Assembly (NCBI GenBank): GCA_002724925.1
Contig: PBQA01000037.1
Location: 1 to 64,000 of the forward strand
Direction: 5' to 3'
From: Oceanospirillaceae bacterium
GTDB taxonomy: Bacteria; Pseudomonadota; Gammaproteobacteria; Pseudomonadales; Oceanobacteraceae
Length of the DNA: 64,000 bases
Shown: positions 1 to 8,636 of the stretch, piece by piece
Layout: the number at the start of each line of letters is the position of its first letter
Position numbering within the stretch: position 1 is the stretch's first letter
Program-made: the position numbers and the translations under genes
The notes under the pieces: generated by a model
Seen by the model: the letters and a program-made list of their open reading frames with translations, nothing else
Databases searched by the model: none
What the model was told of the DNA's origin: nothing

Positions 1-20
1 AACCTGCTGGGGTTTTTTCT
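1..20. terminator. tail of a possible terminator at the window edge
   Basis: The window opens with CTGCTGGGG followed by a run of six T. This looks like the 3' half of a rho-independent terminator whose 5' half lies outside the window. It is weakly supported because the stem cannot be seen. Confidence 0.25.
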
Positions 21-41
21 TGCCTGAAAGAAAGCGAAAAA

Positions 42-211
42 TGTAGGAGGGGATCTTATCCCCGAAAATCTCTGCGACCCAGACGCCATCGGGAAGACGC
101 TTCCCTCCTACAGCGTCGCGCAAGCGCGATGCGGCGCTTCGACAGAAATATGTAGGAGGGGATCCTATCCCCGAAAGCCTCTGCGACCCACACGCCATCG
201 GGAAGATGCCT
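42..211. repeat. REP-like inverted-end repeat, two tandem copies
   Basis: Two copies of a repeat start with TGTAGGAGGGGATC at 42 and 151. Each continues into a shared TATCCCCGAAA, CTCTGCGACCCA and CGCCATCGGGAAGA. Copy one (42-112) ends in CCCTCCTACA, the inverse of its first ten bases, so it can fold as one long hairpin. Copy two has a decayed 3' end. The first 25 bases recur at 52911-52935 beside the integron integrase. This resembles the extragenic palindromic repeats common in Pseudomonas-like genomes. No coding capacity is credible here. Confidence 0.75.
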
Positions 212-328
212 CGCTTGGTAACTGCTTCTGGACACCGTCTGCATATACATTTGGCCTGTCTATTATGTATGCCACACTAACCGAGTCAGATTTACTGCCT
301 ACACTGTAAAAAGTAGTGGGAGGTGAGC

Positions 329-1591
329 GTGTTCCTGGTAATAGAAGATAGTTCGATCGTCCAGAAGATACTTAAACATACGTTCAAGCAGCAGCGTGTG
401 GAGCCTGTGTTGTTCGCTTCTACGATGTCGGAGGGTAAGAAGCTATATGAGGATCATAAGAGCTCTTTGGTCGCCGCTCTTGTCGATATTTCGCTTCCTG
501 ATGCACCGCGTGGAGAGATGGCTGAGTATCTCCTCGATAACGAAGTTCCGATTGTTGTTTTAACAGGAAGTGATGACCTTGAGCAGCGACAATCATTACT
601 CAAGTCGGGTGTAGCTGACTATGTAATTAAGGAGAATCGGTTTTCGTATCAATACGCCGTCCGCATGTTAGATCGCCTGGATCGTAATCGCCGTCTTAAA
701 GCACTGGTTGTTGACGATTCTTCCACTATGCGCCAGGTCGTAGCCGGTTACCTTAAACTTCAATGTTTCTCTGTTGTTGAGGCCGCGGATGGTCAAGAGG
801 GCCTTGAGATACTAGAGCTGGACTCTGACATATCACTTGTTATCACGGATTTTCATATGCCAGTGATGGACGGTTTTCATTTTGTTCAAGAAATTCGTCA
901 TCGCTTTGATAAAAGACCGCTCGCGGTCATCGGCTTATCCAGCCAGGAGGACTCGGACATATCAGTCCAGTTCATAAAAAAGGGGGCTAATGACTTTTTA
1001 CAGAAGCCCTTCCAGCAGGAAGAGTTCAGTTGCCGGGTTACTAACAATATAGAGGCGCTTGAACAGCTGATAGCTTTGAGGAAACAGGCTGATAAAGATT
1101 ACCTGACGGGGCTTAATAACCGCCGCTACTTTGTAGAGGAAGGTCAGAATCTTGTGCGCAAGATGGTCTCTGAAGGAACCGCCTTTTCCATAGCGCTCAT
1201 GGACATCGATCACTTTAAGAGCATTAATGATGAACACGGTCATGATGCAGGGGACGCTGTTCTTACTCAGCTGGCCGACCATCTGGAGAACACCTTTTCG
1301 CGCTTTCATTTGGCAAGGTATGGCGGAGAGGAGTTCGCTCTCGTGCTTCCCGGTCTGGACGTGGAAAAGGCATACGGTCTATTGGACCAGTTCCGGCGTT
1401 ATGTAGGTGAACAACTCTTCATATTACCTGATGACGACTATTTGCGGGTATCGGTCAGTACCGGACTTGCTTCTGTTACATCGCCTGTTGGTGAGACGCT
1501 GGAGGGGCTTCTATTGAAGGCGGATGAGGCATTGTATTTGGCAAAAGAAGGCGGCCGTAATCTGGTAACTTTATACGAGCCGCCTACCTGA
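329..1591 (+). CDS. Double-receiver response regulator with GGDEF output (diguanylate cyclase)
   Basis: This is a PleD-like architecture of about 420 residues. A first receiver-like domain (about 1-120, with the VDISLPD strand) is followed by a second canonical receiver (about 125-245, VVDDSS and TDFHMPVMDG with its phospho-acceptor Asp), then a GGDEF domain (about 255-415). The active-site signature is RYGGEEF, so c-di-GMP synthesis is expected. The usual RxxD inhibitory site upstream of the signature is not visible (FSRFHLAR there), which suggests no product inhibition. I prefer the GTG at 329, which sits behind GGGAGGT; an in-frame GTG at 323 overlaps that ribosome-binding site. It stands alone between repeats and the convergent pgm. 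Confidence 0.88.
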   Translation: MFLVIEDSSIVQKILKHTFKQQRVEPVLFASTMSEGKKLYEDHKSSLVAALVDISLPDAPRGEMAEYLLDNEVPIVVLTGSDDLEQRQSLLKSGVADYVIKENRFSYQYAVRMLDRLDRNRRLKALVVDDSSTMRQVVAGYLKLQCFSVVEAADGQEGLEILELDSDISLVITDFHMPVMDGFHFVQEIRHRFDKRPLAVIGLSSQEDSDISVQFIKKGANDFLQKPFQQEEFSCRVTNNIEALEQLIALRKQADKDYLTGLNNRRYFVEEGQNLVRKMVSEGTAFSIALMDIDHFKSINDEHGHDAGDAVLTQLADHLENTFSRFHLARYGGEEFALVLPGLDVEKAYGLLDQFRRYVGEQLFILPDDDYLRVSVSTGLASVTSPVGETLEGLLLKADEALYLAKEGGRNLVTLYEPPT

Positions 1592-1604
1592 GTATCTTTG
1601 TTCT

Positions 1605-3248
1605 TTAAACTCCAGCCGTTTTAAACATCGCACTGACAATGGTCTGAGCTTCGTCGATGATCTGAGCAAGATGCTCTTCACCTTTAAAACTCTCGGCGTA
1701 GATTTTATAGATTTCTTCGGTACCCGACGGACGCGCCGCAAACCAACCATTTTCAGTACTGACTTTCAGACCGCCAATCGCCGCTCCGTTACCTGATGCG
1801 TGCGTCAGTTTTTCTTGAATGTCTTCACCCGCAAGCTTGTCGGCCGTAACGTCATCCGCGCTCAGCTTTTTCAGAACAGATTTCTGTGGGCCGCTAGCCG
1901 CAGCGTCGATACGCTTGTAGACGGGGGCCGAGAATTTCTTCGTCAGCTCAATATAGTGTTCACCCGGATCTTTGCCGGTAACGGCTTTGATCTCTGCGGC
2001 TAACAAGGCGAGGATGATGCCGTCTTTATCGGTTGACCAGACGGTGCCATCGTTGCGTAGAAAGGAAGCGCCAGCACTTTCTTCACCGCCGAAGCCAAAC
2101 TTTCCGGTATACAGACCATCGACGAACCACTTAAAGCCCACAGGAACTTCAGTGAGCGTACGCCCAAGGTCGGCAGCAACCCGGTCGATCATGCTGGATG
2201 ACACCAGTGTCTTACCGATGGCGAGATCCTGTGACCACTGCGGTCGATGGGTATACAGGTAGTTTATGGCAACCGCGAGATAATGGTTCGGGTTCATCAG
2301 GCCGACAGAAGGCGTAACGATACCGTGGCGGTCGTAGTCCGGGTCGTTGCCGAGTGCGATATCGAAGTCGTCCTTCATTTCGATTAGCCCGGCCATGGCG
2401 TATGGGCTTGAGCAGTCCATACGAATCTTGCCGTCTTTATCCAGTGTCATAAACGAGAATGTCGGATCAACGCTTTCATTTACCACTGTGATATCCAGCC
2501 CGTAGGTTTCGGCAATCACGTCCCAGTAGGCGATACCCGAGCCACCTAGTGGGTCGACGCCGATTTTTACGCCAGCTTTAGCAATAGCGTCCATATCGAT
2601 GACATTTTTCAGATCATCAACGTAGGGTTTGATGTAGTCGTATTCAGTCACCAGATCAGATGCCCAGGCTTCATCAAAGCTCATGCGTATTACGTCGTTA
2701 CTGCCGTTGCTAATAATTTCGTTAGCCCGGTCCTGAATCTGTGTAGTCACGTCAGTGTCCGCTGGACCACCGTTGGGCGGGTTGTATTTAAAGCCACCGT
2801 CTTGAGGTGGGTTGTGCGAAGGGGTGATGACTATGCCATCCGCCAGCTCTGAGGTTTTACCCTGGTTGTATGTCAGAATCGCATGGGAGATCACAGGTGT
2901 TGGTGTATAGCCACGTCCTTGCTGAACACGAACACTAACTCCGTTCGCTACAAGTACTTCCACGGCGGTGATGAAAGCACATTCAGAAAGGGCATGGGTA
3001 TCCATACCAATATAGAGCGGGCCGGTAATACTCTTCTCTTTACGGTATTCAACTAACGCCTGGCATATAGAAGCAATGTGCGTTTCGTTAAAGGAACCAT
3101 TGGCTGAGCTGCCTCTGTGGCCGGAAGTACCGAAGCTTACCATCGTATCGGCGGATGGCTGACGTACGTAATATTCGGCGATCAGGCGTGGGATGTTGGC
3201 AAGATCAGAGGTGAGTGCTTTCTGACCGGCTCTTTCGTGTAGGCTCAT
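1605..3248 (-). CDS. pgm: Phosphoglucomutase (alpha-D-glucose phosphate-specific)
   Basis: This enzyme interconverts glucose 1-phosphate and glucose 6-phosphate in the cytoplasm, feeding glycogen or cell-surface sugar nucleotides. It is 547 residues, the normal length of the E. coli Pgm family. Visible signatures are [10 protein letters not shown] near the N-terminus, the phosphoserine loop [11 protein letters not shown], the metal-binding loop DPDYDRHG and the sugar-binding loop GEESAG. The start MSLHERAGQ aligns with E. coli Pgm (MAIHNRAGQ); the open frame extends a further 36 codons upstream but that part is not conserved in style. It is transcribed divergently from hinT and is convergent with the cyclase gene, with only 13 bp between their stops. 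Confidence 0.95.
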   Translation of the reverse strand: MSLHERAGQKALTSDLANIPRLIAEYYVRQPSADTMVSFGTSGHRGSSANGSFNETHIASICQALVEYRKEKSITGPLYIGMDTHALSECAFITAVEVLVANGVSVRVQQGRGYTPTPVISHAILTYNQGKTSELADGIVITPSHNPPQDGGFKYNPPNGGPADTDVTTQIQDRANEIISNGSNDVIRMSFDEAWASDLVTEYDYIKPYVDDLKNVIDMDAIAKAGVKIGVDPLGGSGIAYWDVIAETYGLDITVVNESVDPTFSFMTLDKDGKIRMDCSSPYAMAGLIEMKDDFDIALGNDPDYDRHGIVTPSVGLMNPNHYLAVAINYLYTHRPQWSQDLAIGKTLVSSSMIDRVAADLGRTLTEVPVGFKWFVDGLYTGKFGFGGEESAGASFLRNDGTVWSTDKDGIILALLAAEIKAVTGKDPGEHYIELTKKFSAPVYKRIDAAASGPQKSVLKKLSADDVTADKLAGEDIQEKLTHASGNGAAIGGLKVSTENGWFAARPSGTEEIYKIYAESFKGEEHLAQIIDEAQTIVSAMFKTAGV

Positions 3249-3414
3249 GCAGAGAGTTTCCTTACAAAGACGTCTGGTAATACCGGGTATTGTGCCCTCT
3301 GTGTGTGACAGCTTCCAGACACTTTCGGAAGAATGGCAACGGAACCCGCTCGCCATAGTACCGAGAGTGGTGATCAGACAGGCATTCGGTTACCCTCTCA
3401 ATACCGTTCATTAA

Positions 3415-3890
<476 letters not shown>

Positions 3891-3976
3891 AGCACCGTTA
3901 GCTGACGCTTTCGATGCGTCGTATTAAACATTTGGCTCTTTTCTGATTTTGAAATCTACTCGCTAAATTATTACCG

Positions 3977-5398
3977 ATGAACACTGAATTTAAAGAACTC
4001 CGTGCGCGTCTGCATGACGGGCGAAATCTTGTTGTTGATGACTGGTCTGTCTCTGCGGATCAGACCTGGGGCATTATCGGGACGAACGGCAGCGGTAAAA
4101 CGGTGCTGTCGCGCTTGTTTGCCGGTGATGTTCGTTTGAGTCATGGTGAGGTTTCAGGCCTGCCAGAGCACGTTGCTTTTGTATCTCTGGAAGCGCAGGC
4201 GGCGTTGATTGAGCAGGAGCGCCGCGAAGATGAGTCTGATCTGATGGATCAGCAGGATATCGGGACCTTGGTCAGTGAGTTACTGGCGCCTGTGGATGAG
4301 GTATCTGATTGGATTCAACTGCTGGGGATGGAGCACATTCTCTCGCAAGGTTTCCGTTTGTTATCCACCGGTGAGAGTCGTAAGGTGATGCTGGTGAATG
4401 CAGTGCGGCAGACCCCCGGCCTGCTGATTCTGGATGAGCCACTTGAAGGCCTGGATGCCAAGAGCCGTGAAGCGTTGGCGGACGCGTTGTTTAGACTGCA
4501 CCAAAGTGGTCAACGTCTGTTGTGGGTGGCTAACCGTTTAGATGAGCTGCCAGACTGGCTGACGCATCTGGCGTTTGTTCACGATGCTCGCTTATTAGTG
4601 CAGGGCGAACGTGAGTCGGTACTTACCTCGCCTGAAGTTCACTCTCTGCTGCATTTTGATAAACCTCTATCGGATTTTCCGGAAGCCCCCATCAAGTATG
4701 CGCTGAATACTAGCGAGCCTCTGATTCGAATCGTTAGCGGCTCAATTATCTACGGTGATCGAACCCTTTTTTCAGAGCTCAACTGGCAGGTTGAGCCGGG
4801 TCATCACTGGGCTATTACGGGACCGAACGGTTGCGGTAAAACCAGTCTGCTGCAGATGATTACTGGTGATAACCCTCAGTGCTATCGCAACGAGCTTTAT
4901 CTGTTCGGGATGAAGCGAGGCAGCGGTGAAACGATCTGGGATATCAAAAAACATATCGGTCTGGTGTCATCGTCATTGCAGTGGGAATACCGGGCGACCA
5001 CGAATGTGCTGACCACAGTGATCTCGGGCTTGTACGACAGTATTGGTCTGTATCAGGCGGCGGGCGATGACGACAGACGATTGGCTGAGCAATGGCTGGA
5101 GATGATTGGTTTACGCCACAAGGCCAACCAGAGCCTGCATCATCTGTCTTATGGAGAGCAGCGTCTGGTGTTGATCGCTCGCGCGTTGATTAAACAGCCG
5201 CCACTGTTAATTCTCGACGAGCCGTGTCAGGGGCTGGATGACCCAAGCCGTGAAATGGTGCTCGCCTTTATCCGTCGCTTATCAGAACAGAGAACCATTA
5301 CGCTTCTCTATGTGACTCACCATGCGGATGAGATCCCGGCGGAGGTAAGTCATCACTTACGGCTGGGGATTGATAATTCTTGCGGGTTTGAGATTTAA
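3977..5398 (+). CDS. modF: ModF/PhrA-like protein with two fused ABC ATPase domains
   Basis: The 473-residue protein carries two complete ABC nucleotide-binding domains and no membrane segment. Domain 1 has Walker A GTNGSGKT, signature LLSTGESRK and Walker B LLILDEP. Domain 2 has GPNGCGKT, LSYGEQR and LLILDEP. Length and arrangement match E. coli ModF (once called photorepair protein PhrA), linked by position to molybdate transport in enterobacteria. No modABC genes are present here, so a molybdate role is only inferred from the family. The gene is preceded by the long palindrome and followed by a hairpin terminator at 5512-5535. Confidence 0.8.
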   Translation: MNTEFKELRARLHDGRNLVVDDWSVSADQTWGIIGTNGSGKTVLSRLFAGDVRLSHGEVSGLPEHVAFVSLEAQAALIEQERREDESDLMDQQDIGTLVSELLAPVDEVSDWIQLLGMEHILSQGFRLLSTGESRKVMLVNAVRQTPGLLILDEPLEGLDAKSREALADALFRLHQSGQRLLWVANRLDELPDWLTHLAFVHDARLLVQGERESVLTSPEVHSLLHFDKPLSDFPEAPIKYALNTSEPLIRIVSGSIIYGDRTLFSELNWQVEPGHHWAITGPNGCGKTSLLQMITGDNPQCYRNELYLFGMKRGSGETIWDIKKHIGLVSSSLQWEYRATTNVLTTVISGLYDSIGLYQAAGDDDRRLAEQWLEMIGLRHKANQSLHHLSYGEQRLVLIARALIKQPPLLILDEPCQGLDDPSREMVLAFIRRLSEQRTITLLYVTHHADEIPAEVSHHLRLGIDNSCGFEI

Positions 5399-5511
5399 GC
5401 CTGGTACTTATGTTTCCGTTAGGCGGGTATCTGTGCCATGGATGGCACAGCTAAGCATACAGGGATGTACTTGCTGCGTCCCGGCGATGGAAATAGAAGT
5501 ACAAGGCAATA

Positions 5512-5535
5512 AAAAAGCACCCGAAGGTGCTTTTT
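5512..5535. terminator. bidirectional rho-independent terminator
   Basis: AAAAAGCACC, a short CGA loop, then GGTGCTTTTT form a clean stem with an A-tract before it and a T-tract after it. It can stop the ABC ATPase gene reading right and serA reading left. The 113 bp between the ATPase stop and this stem hold nothing recognisable. Confidence 0.85.
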
Positions 5536-5561
5536 CTTTATCTATACGTTGCATTGTCTCG

Positions 5562-5729
5562 GGAGCGTTGCCGAGGCAGCCAGAGCGAGGCAAAAACTTC
5601 TGAGGAAACGGAGCCTACTGGATGTAAGTGAGGCAGATTTTTGCTCCTGCAAAATCTGCATTTCCGCCATCCATGGCGGTCATATTCTTCAGAAGTTTTT
5701 AACAAAGCTCTGGCACCGCAGGTAGCTCC
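5562..5729. repeat. 168-bp imperfect extragenic palindrome downstream of serA
   Basis: Complementary blocks run from the ends inwards: GGAGC with GCTCC, GCCAGAGC with GCTCTGGC, AAAAACTTCTGA with TCAGAAGTTTTT, and an inner pair GCAGATTTT with AAAATCTGC. A smaller perfect palindrome CCGCCATCCATGGCGG sits at 5664-5679 in one arm. The element lies within 5 bp of the serA stop. The CATCCATG core recurs in the palindrome at 35906-35995, suggesting one repeat superfamily. Confidence 0.7.
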
Positions 5730-5733
5730 GATC

Positions 5734-6963
5734 TTAGTAAAGGACGCGGGCGCGAATGGTGCCCTCAACCTGCTTGATCTTCTCAAGCGCCAGATCAGAG
5801 GCATCCGCAGACACATCAATCACGACATATCCCACTTCCTCAACGGTCTGCAGGTACTGGCCGCAGATGTTGATGTCGTTTTCCGCGAAGATGCTGTTGA
5901 TCGCATTCATCACACCAGGCACGTTTTTGTGGATGTGCAGGATGCGGTGAACATTCGGGTTCGATGGCAGAGCAACTTCCGGGAAGTTCACAGAAGAGGT
6001 TGTCGTGCCGTTGTCACTGTAAGTGGCCAGCTTTTCGCCAACTTCTTTACCGATGTTCTCCTGAGCTTCGATGGTTGAACCACCGACGTGTGGGGTCAGG
6101 ATGACATTGTCGAATTCACGCAGTGGAGAGACGAACTCATCGTTGTTAGAGCGAGGCTCTACTGGGAACACGTCAATCGCAGCGCCCAGCAGTTTGCCGC
6201 TGCGTACAGTATCAGCCAGCGCATCGATATCGACCACAGTACCGCGAGATGCATTCAGAAGAATGGAACCTTCTTTCATCTGCTCGAATTGTTCTGGGCC
6301 CATCATCCACTTAGTGGACGGCGTTTCTGGCACGTGCAGGGATACAACGTCAGCCAGGTTAAGCAGTTCGTTCAGCGTACCAACCTGCTTGGCATTACCG
6401 ATTGGTAGCTTGGTCACTACGTCGTAGAAGTACACTTCCATGCCCATGCTTTCGGCCATGACAGAAAGCTGCGTACCGATAGAGCCATAACCGACGATAC
6501 CCAGCTTCTTGCCTCGGATTTCGTAGGAGTTAACAGCAGACTTGCTCCAGCCGCCGCGATGGCACTCGGCATTCTTTGCTGGAATGCCACGCATCAGCAT
6601 GATGATTTCGGCCAGCGACAGCTCCGCTACAGAGCGGGTGTTGGAGTACGGCGCATTGAACACCGCGATACCACGCTTAGTTGCTGCTTTCAGGTCAACC
6701 TGGTTGGTACCGATGCAGAAGCAACCCACAGCAATCAGCTTTTCGGCTGCGTCGAAGATCTCTTCGGTGAGCTGTGTACGTGAACGAATACCCACAAAGT
6801 GGGCGTCTTTGATGGCGGCTTTCAGCTCGTCATCCGGCAGCGAAGTCTTCAGATACTCGATGTTGGTGTAGCCAGCAGCCTGCAGTGTATCGAGAGCAGA
6901 CTGGTGTACGCCTTCCAACAAGAGGAACTTGATCTTGCTTTTATCCAGGGACGTTTGTGCCAT
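5734..6963 (-). CDS. serA: D-3-phosphoglycerate dehydrogenase
   Basis: SerA catalyses the NAD-dependent first step of serine synthesis, oxidising 3-phosphoglycerate to phosphohydroxypyruvate. The 409-residue protein starts MAQTSLDKSKIKFLL, aligned with E. coli SerA; 15 extra upstream codons are unsupported. The Rossmann loop is GIVGYGSIGTQL. Catalytic elements NASRGTVVD (Arg) and LTPHVGGS (His plus the Gly-Gly hinge) are visible, and a C-terminal ACT domain (about 335-409) implies serine feedback control. It is the short E. coli-like form. It is divergent from a D-2-hydroxyglutarate dehydrogenase-type gene, a pairing known to recycle the NADH-linked 2-hydroxyglutarate by-product of SerA in Pseudomonas. 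Confidence 0.95.
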   Translation of the reverse strand: MAQTSLDKSKIKFLLLEGVHQSALDTLQAAGYTNIEYLKTSLPDDELKAAIKDAHFVGIRSRTQLTEEIFDAAEKLIAVGCFCIGTNQVDLKAATKRGIAVFNAPYSNTRSVAELSLAEIIMLMRGIPAKNAECHRGGWSKSAVNSYEIRGKKLGIVGYGSIGTQLSVMAESMGMEVYFYDVVTKLPIGNAKQVGTLNELLNLADVVSLHVPETPSTKWMMGPEQFEQMKEGSILLNASRGTVVDIDALADTVRSGKLLGAAIDVFPVEPRSNNDEFVSPLREFDNVILTPHVGGSTIEAQENIGKEVGEKLATYSDNGTTTSSVNFPEVALPSNPNVHRILHIHKNVPGVMNAINSIFAENDINICGQYLQTVEEVGYVVIDVSADASDLALEKIKQVEGTIRARVLY

Positions 6964-7140
6964 GGTGGTACCTATAGTCAGTAAGTAATAGCTGTCAGGT
7001 CCCCGCACACCTTGCAGCGAGCGGGGCTGGGCGGCTTAAAACCGCTCCGAAAAATAAGGCGCGTATGCTAGCATATACCTTTATTAAAGTGAGCCTCAGA
7101 GCATGAATTCAACACGAATATTGCTCAATTCGAGGTGAAT

Positions 7141-8568
7141 ATGATTCAAACATCGGGTAACTCCATGACCACGTTGACACAAGACGCTCTGGTTGAGCAG
7201 CTTTCAGCCATCGTTGGCGCAGACAAAGTGCGCACTGATGCCGATTCTCTTGAGACCTTTGGCAAGGACTGGACGAAAATCTATCCACCAAAGCCATCCG
7301 CAATTGTCTTCCCAAAGACAACACAGCAGGTCGCAGACATAGTGAAGTTTGCGAATGCTGAAAATGTTGCTTTGGTGCCATCTGGCGGCCGTACCGGCCT
7401 CAGCGCCGGAGCCGTTGCCGCAAACGGTGAGGTTGTTGTTGCCTTTGATTATATGAATCAGATTTCTGACTTCAGCGCGACAGATCGCACCGTGAAATGC
7501 GGTGCGGGTGTCATTACAGAGCAGTTGCAGACCTTTGCTGAAGATAACGATCTGTTCTATCCGGTTGATTTTGCCTCTGCGGGCTCCAGTCAGATTGGTG
7601 GAAACATCTCAACGAATGCCGGTGGTATTAAAGTAATCCGCTGGGGTATGACCCGTGACTGGGTGGCTGGTATGACGGTCGTTACCGGCGAGGGCGAGAT
7701 CCTCGAGCTGAATAAAGACCTGATGAAAAACAACACCGGGTACGACATGCGCCAGCTCTTCATCGGCGGTGAGGGAACGTTGGGCTTTGTGACCGAGGCT
7801 ACCATGCGTCTGACCCGCACACCGAAAAACCTGACGGTACTGGTGCTGGGCATTCCGGAGCTGGACGATGTGATGAAAGTGCTGAGTCAGTTCCAGTCGA
7901 CGATGGATCTGACTGCATTTGAGTTCTTCTCTGACCAGGCGATGCAGAAAGTTCTGGCAAGCGGTGATGTGCCAGCGCCGTTCGAAACCAGCACTGATTT
8001 CTATGCATTGATTGAATTCGAAGCCGTGACCGATGCTGATATGGATCAGGCCATGGTTCAGTTCGAGAAGTGCATGGAAGAAGGCTGGGTCGTCGATGGT
8101 GTGATCAGCCAGAGCGAAACTCAGGCGGCAAACCTGTGGCGTTTGCGTGAGGATATCTCTGAGACGATCTCGGAGTGGACGCCGTACAAGAACGACATTT
8201 CTGTGGTTGTATCAAAAGTACCGCCATTCCTGCGTGATATCGATGAAATCGTGACACGGGAATATCCGGATTTCGAGATCATCTGGTTCGGCCATATAGG
8301 TGACGGTAACCTGCATCTGAATATTCTGAAGCCAGATGACCTGGCGAAAGAAGAGTTCTTCGAACGCTGCAGCAAGGTATCAACCTGGGTATTTGAGATC
8401 GTGGAAAAATATCAGGGCTCTGTATCTGCGGAACACGGCGTGGGTATGACCAAAAAACCGTATCTGGAATATACACGCTCTGCGGCAGAAATTGCTTACA
8501 TGCGTGCTGTTAAAAAGGTGTTTGACCCGAATAACATTATGAATCCGGGTAAGTTGATCGACGTCTGA
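7141..8568 (+). CDS. FAD-linked D-2-hydroxyacid (probably D-2-hydroxyglutarate) dehydrogenase
   Basis: This is a VAO/PCMH-type flavoprotein of about 475 residues. An N-terminal FAD-binding domain (about 40-215) has PSGGRTGLSAGA and STNAGG; a C-terminal FAD-oxidase cap has the metal-binding GHIGDGNLHLNI and ends NIMNPGKLI. Family members oxidise D-lactate, glycolate or D-2-hydroxyglutarate. Divergence from serA favours D-2-hydroxyglutarate, because that enzyme couples to SerA in Pseudomonas stutzeri. The start is taken as ATG 7141 behind GAGG; GTG 7135 and ATG 7165 are alternatives. The gene ends at a strong hairpin terminator. Confidence 0.87.
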   Translation: MIQTSGNSMTTLTQDALVEQLSAIVGADKVRTDADSLETFGKDWTKIYPPKPSAIVFPKTTQQVADIVKFANAENVALVPSGGRTGLSAGAVAANGEVVVAFDYMNQISDFSATDRTVKCGAGVITEQLQTFAEDNDLFYPVDFASAGSSQIGGNISTNAGGIKVIRWGMTRDWVAGMTVVTGEGEILELNKDLMKNNTGYDMRQLFIGGEGTLGFVTEATMRLTRTPKNLTVLVLGIPELDDVMKVLSQFQSTMDLTAFEFFSDQAMQKVLASGDVPAPFETSTDFYALIEFEAVTDADMDQAMVQFEKCMEEGWVVDGVISQSETQAANLWRLREDISETISEWTPYKNDISVVVSKVPPFLRDIDEIVTREYPDFEIIWFGHIGDGNLHLNILKPDDLAKEEFFERCSKVSTWVFEIVEKYQGSVSAEHGVGMTKKPYLEYTRSAAEIAYMRAVKKVFDPNNIMNPGKLIDV

Positions 8569-8585
8569 GGCGATGCGAGACAGTA

Positions 8586-8616
8586 AAAAGCCCGGCAATT
8601 GCCGGGCTTTTTTATT
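8586..8616. terminator. bidirectional rho-independent terminator
   Basis: AAAAGCCCGGC and GCCGGGCTTTTTT form a GC-rich stem flanked by A- and T-tracts. It lies between the convergent flavoprotein and penicillin-binding protein genes and should serve both. Confidence 0.92.
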
Positions 8617-8636
8617 GTAGAGTGCCTGTAACGTGG

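Noticed and set aside
56-250. Short minus-strand frame across the first 250 bp
   Set aside because: It is made almost entirely of the two REP-like repeats and has no gene-like features.
5641-6427. Several plus-strand frames across the serA region
   Set aside because: They lie antisense to serA and in part inside the long palindrome; none has a motif or RBS.
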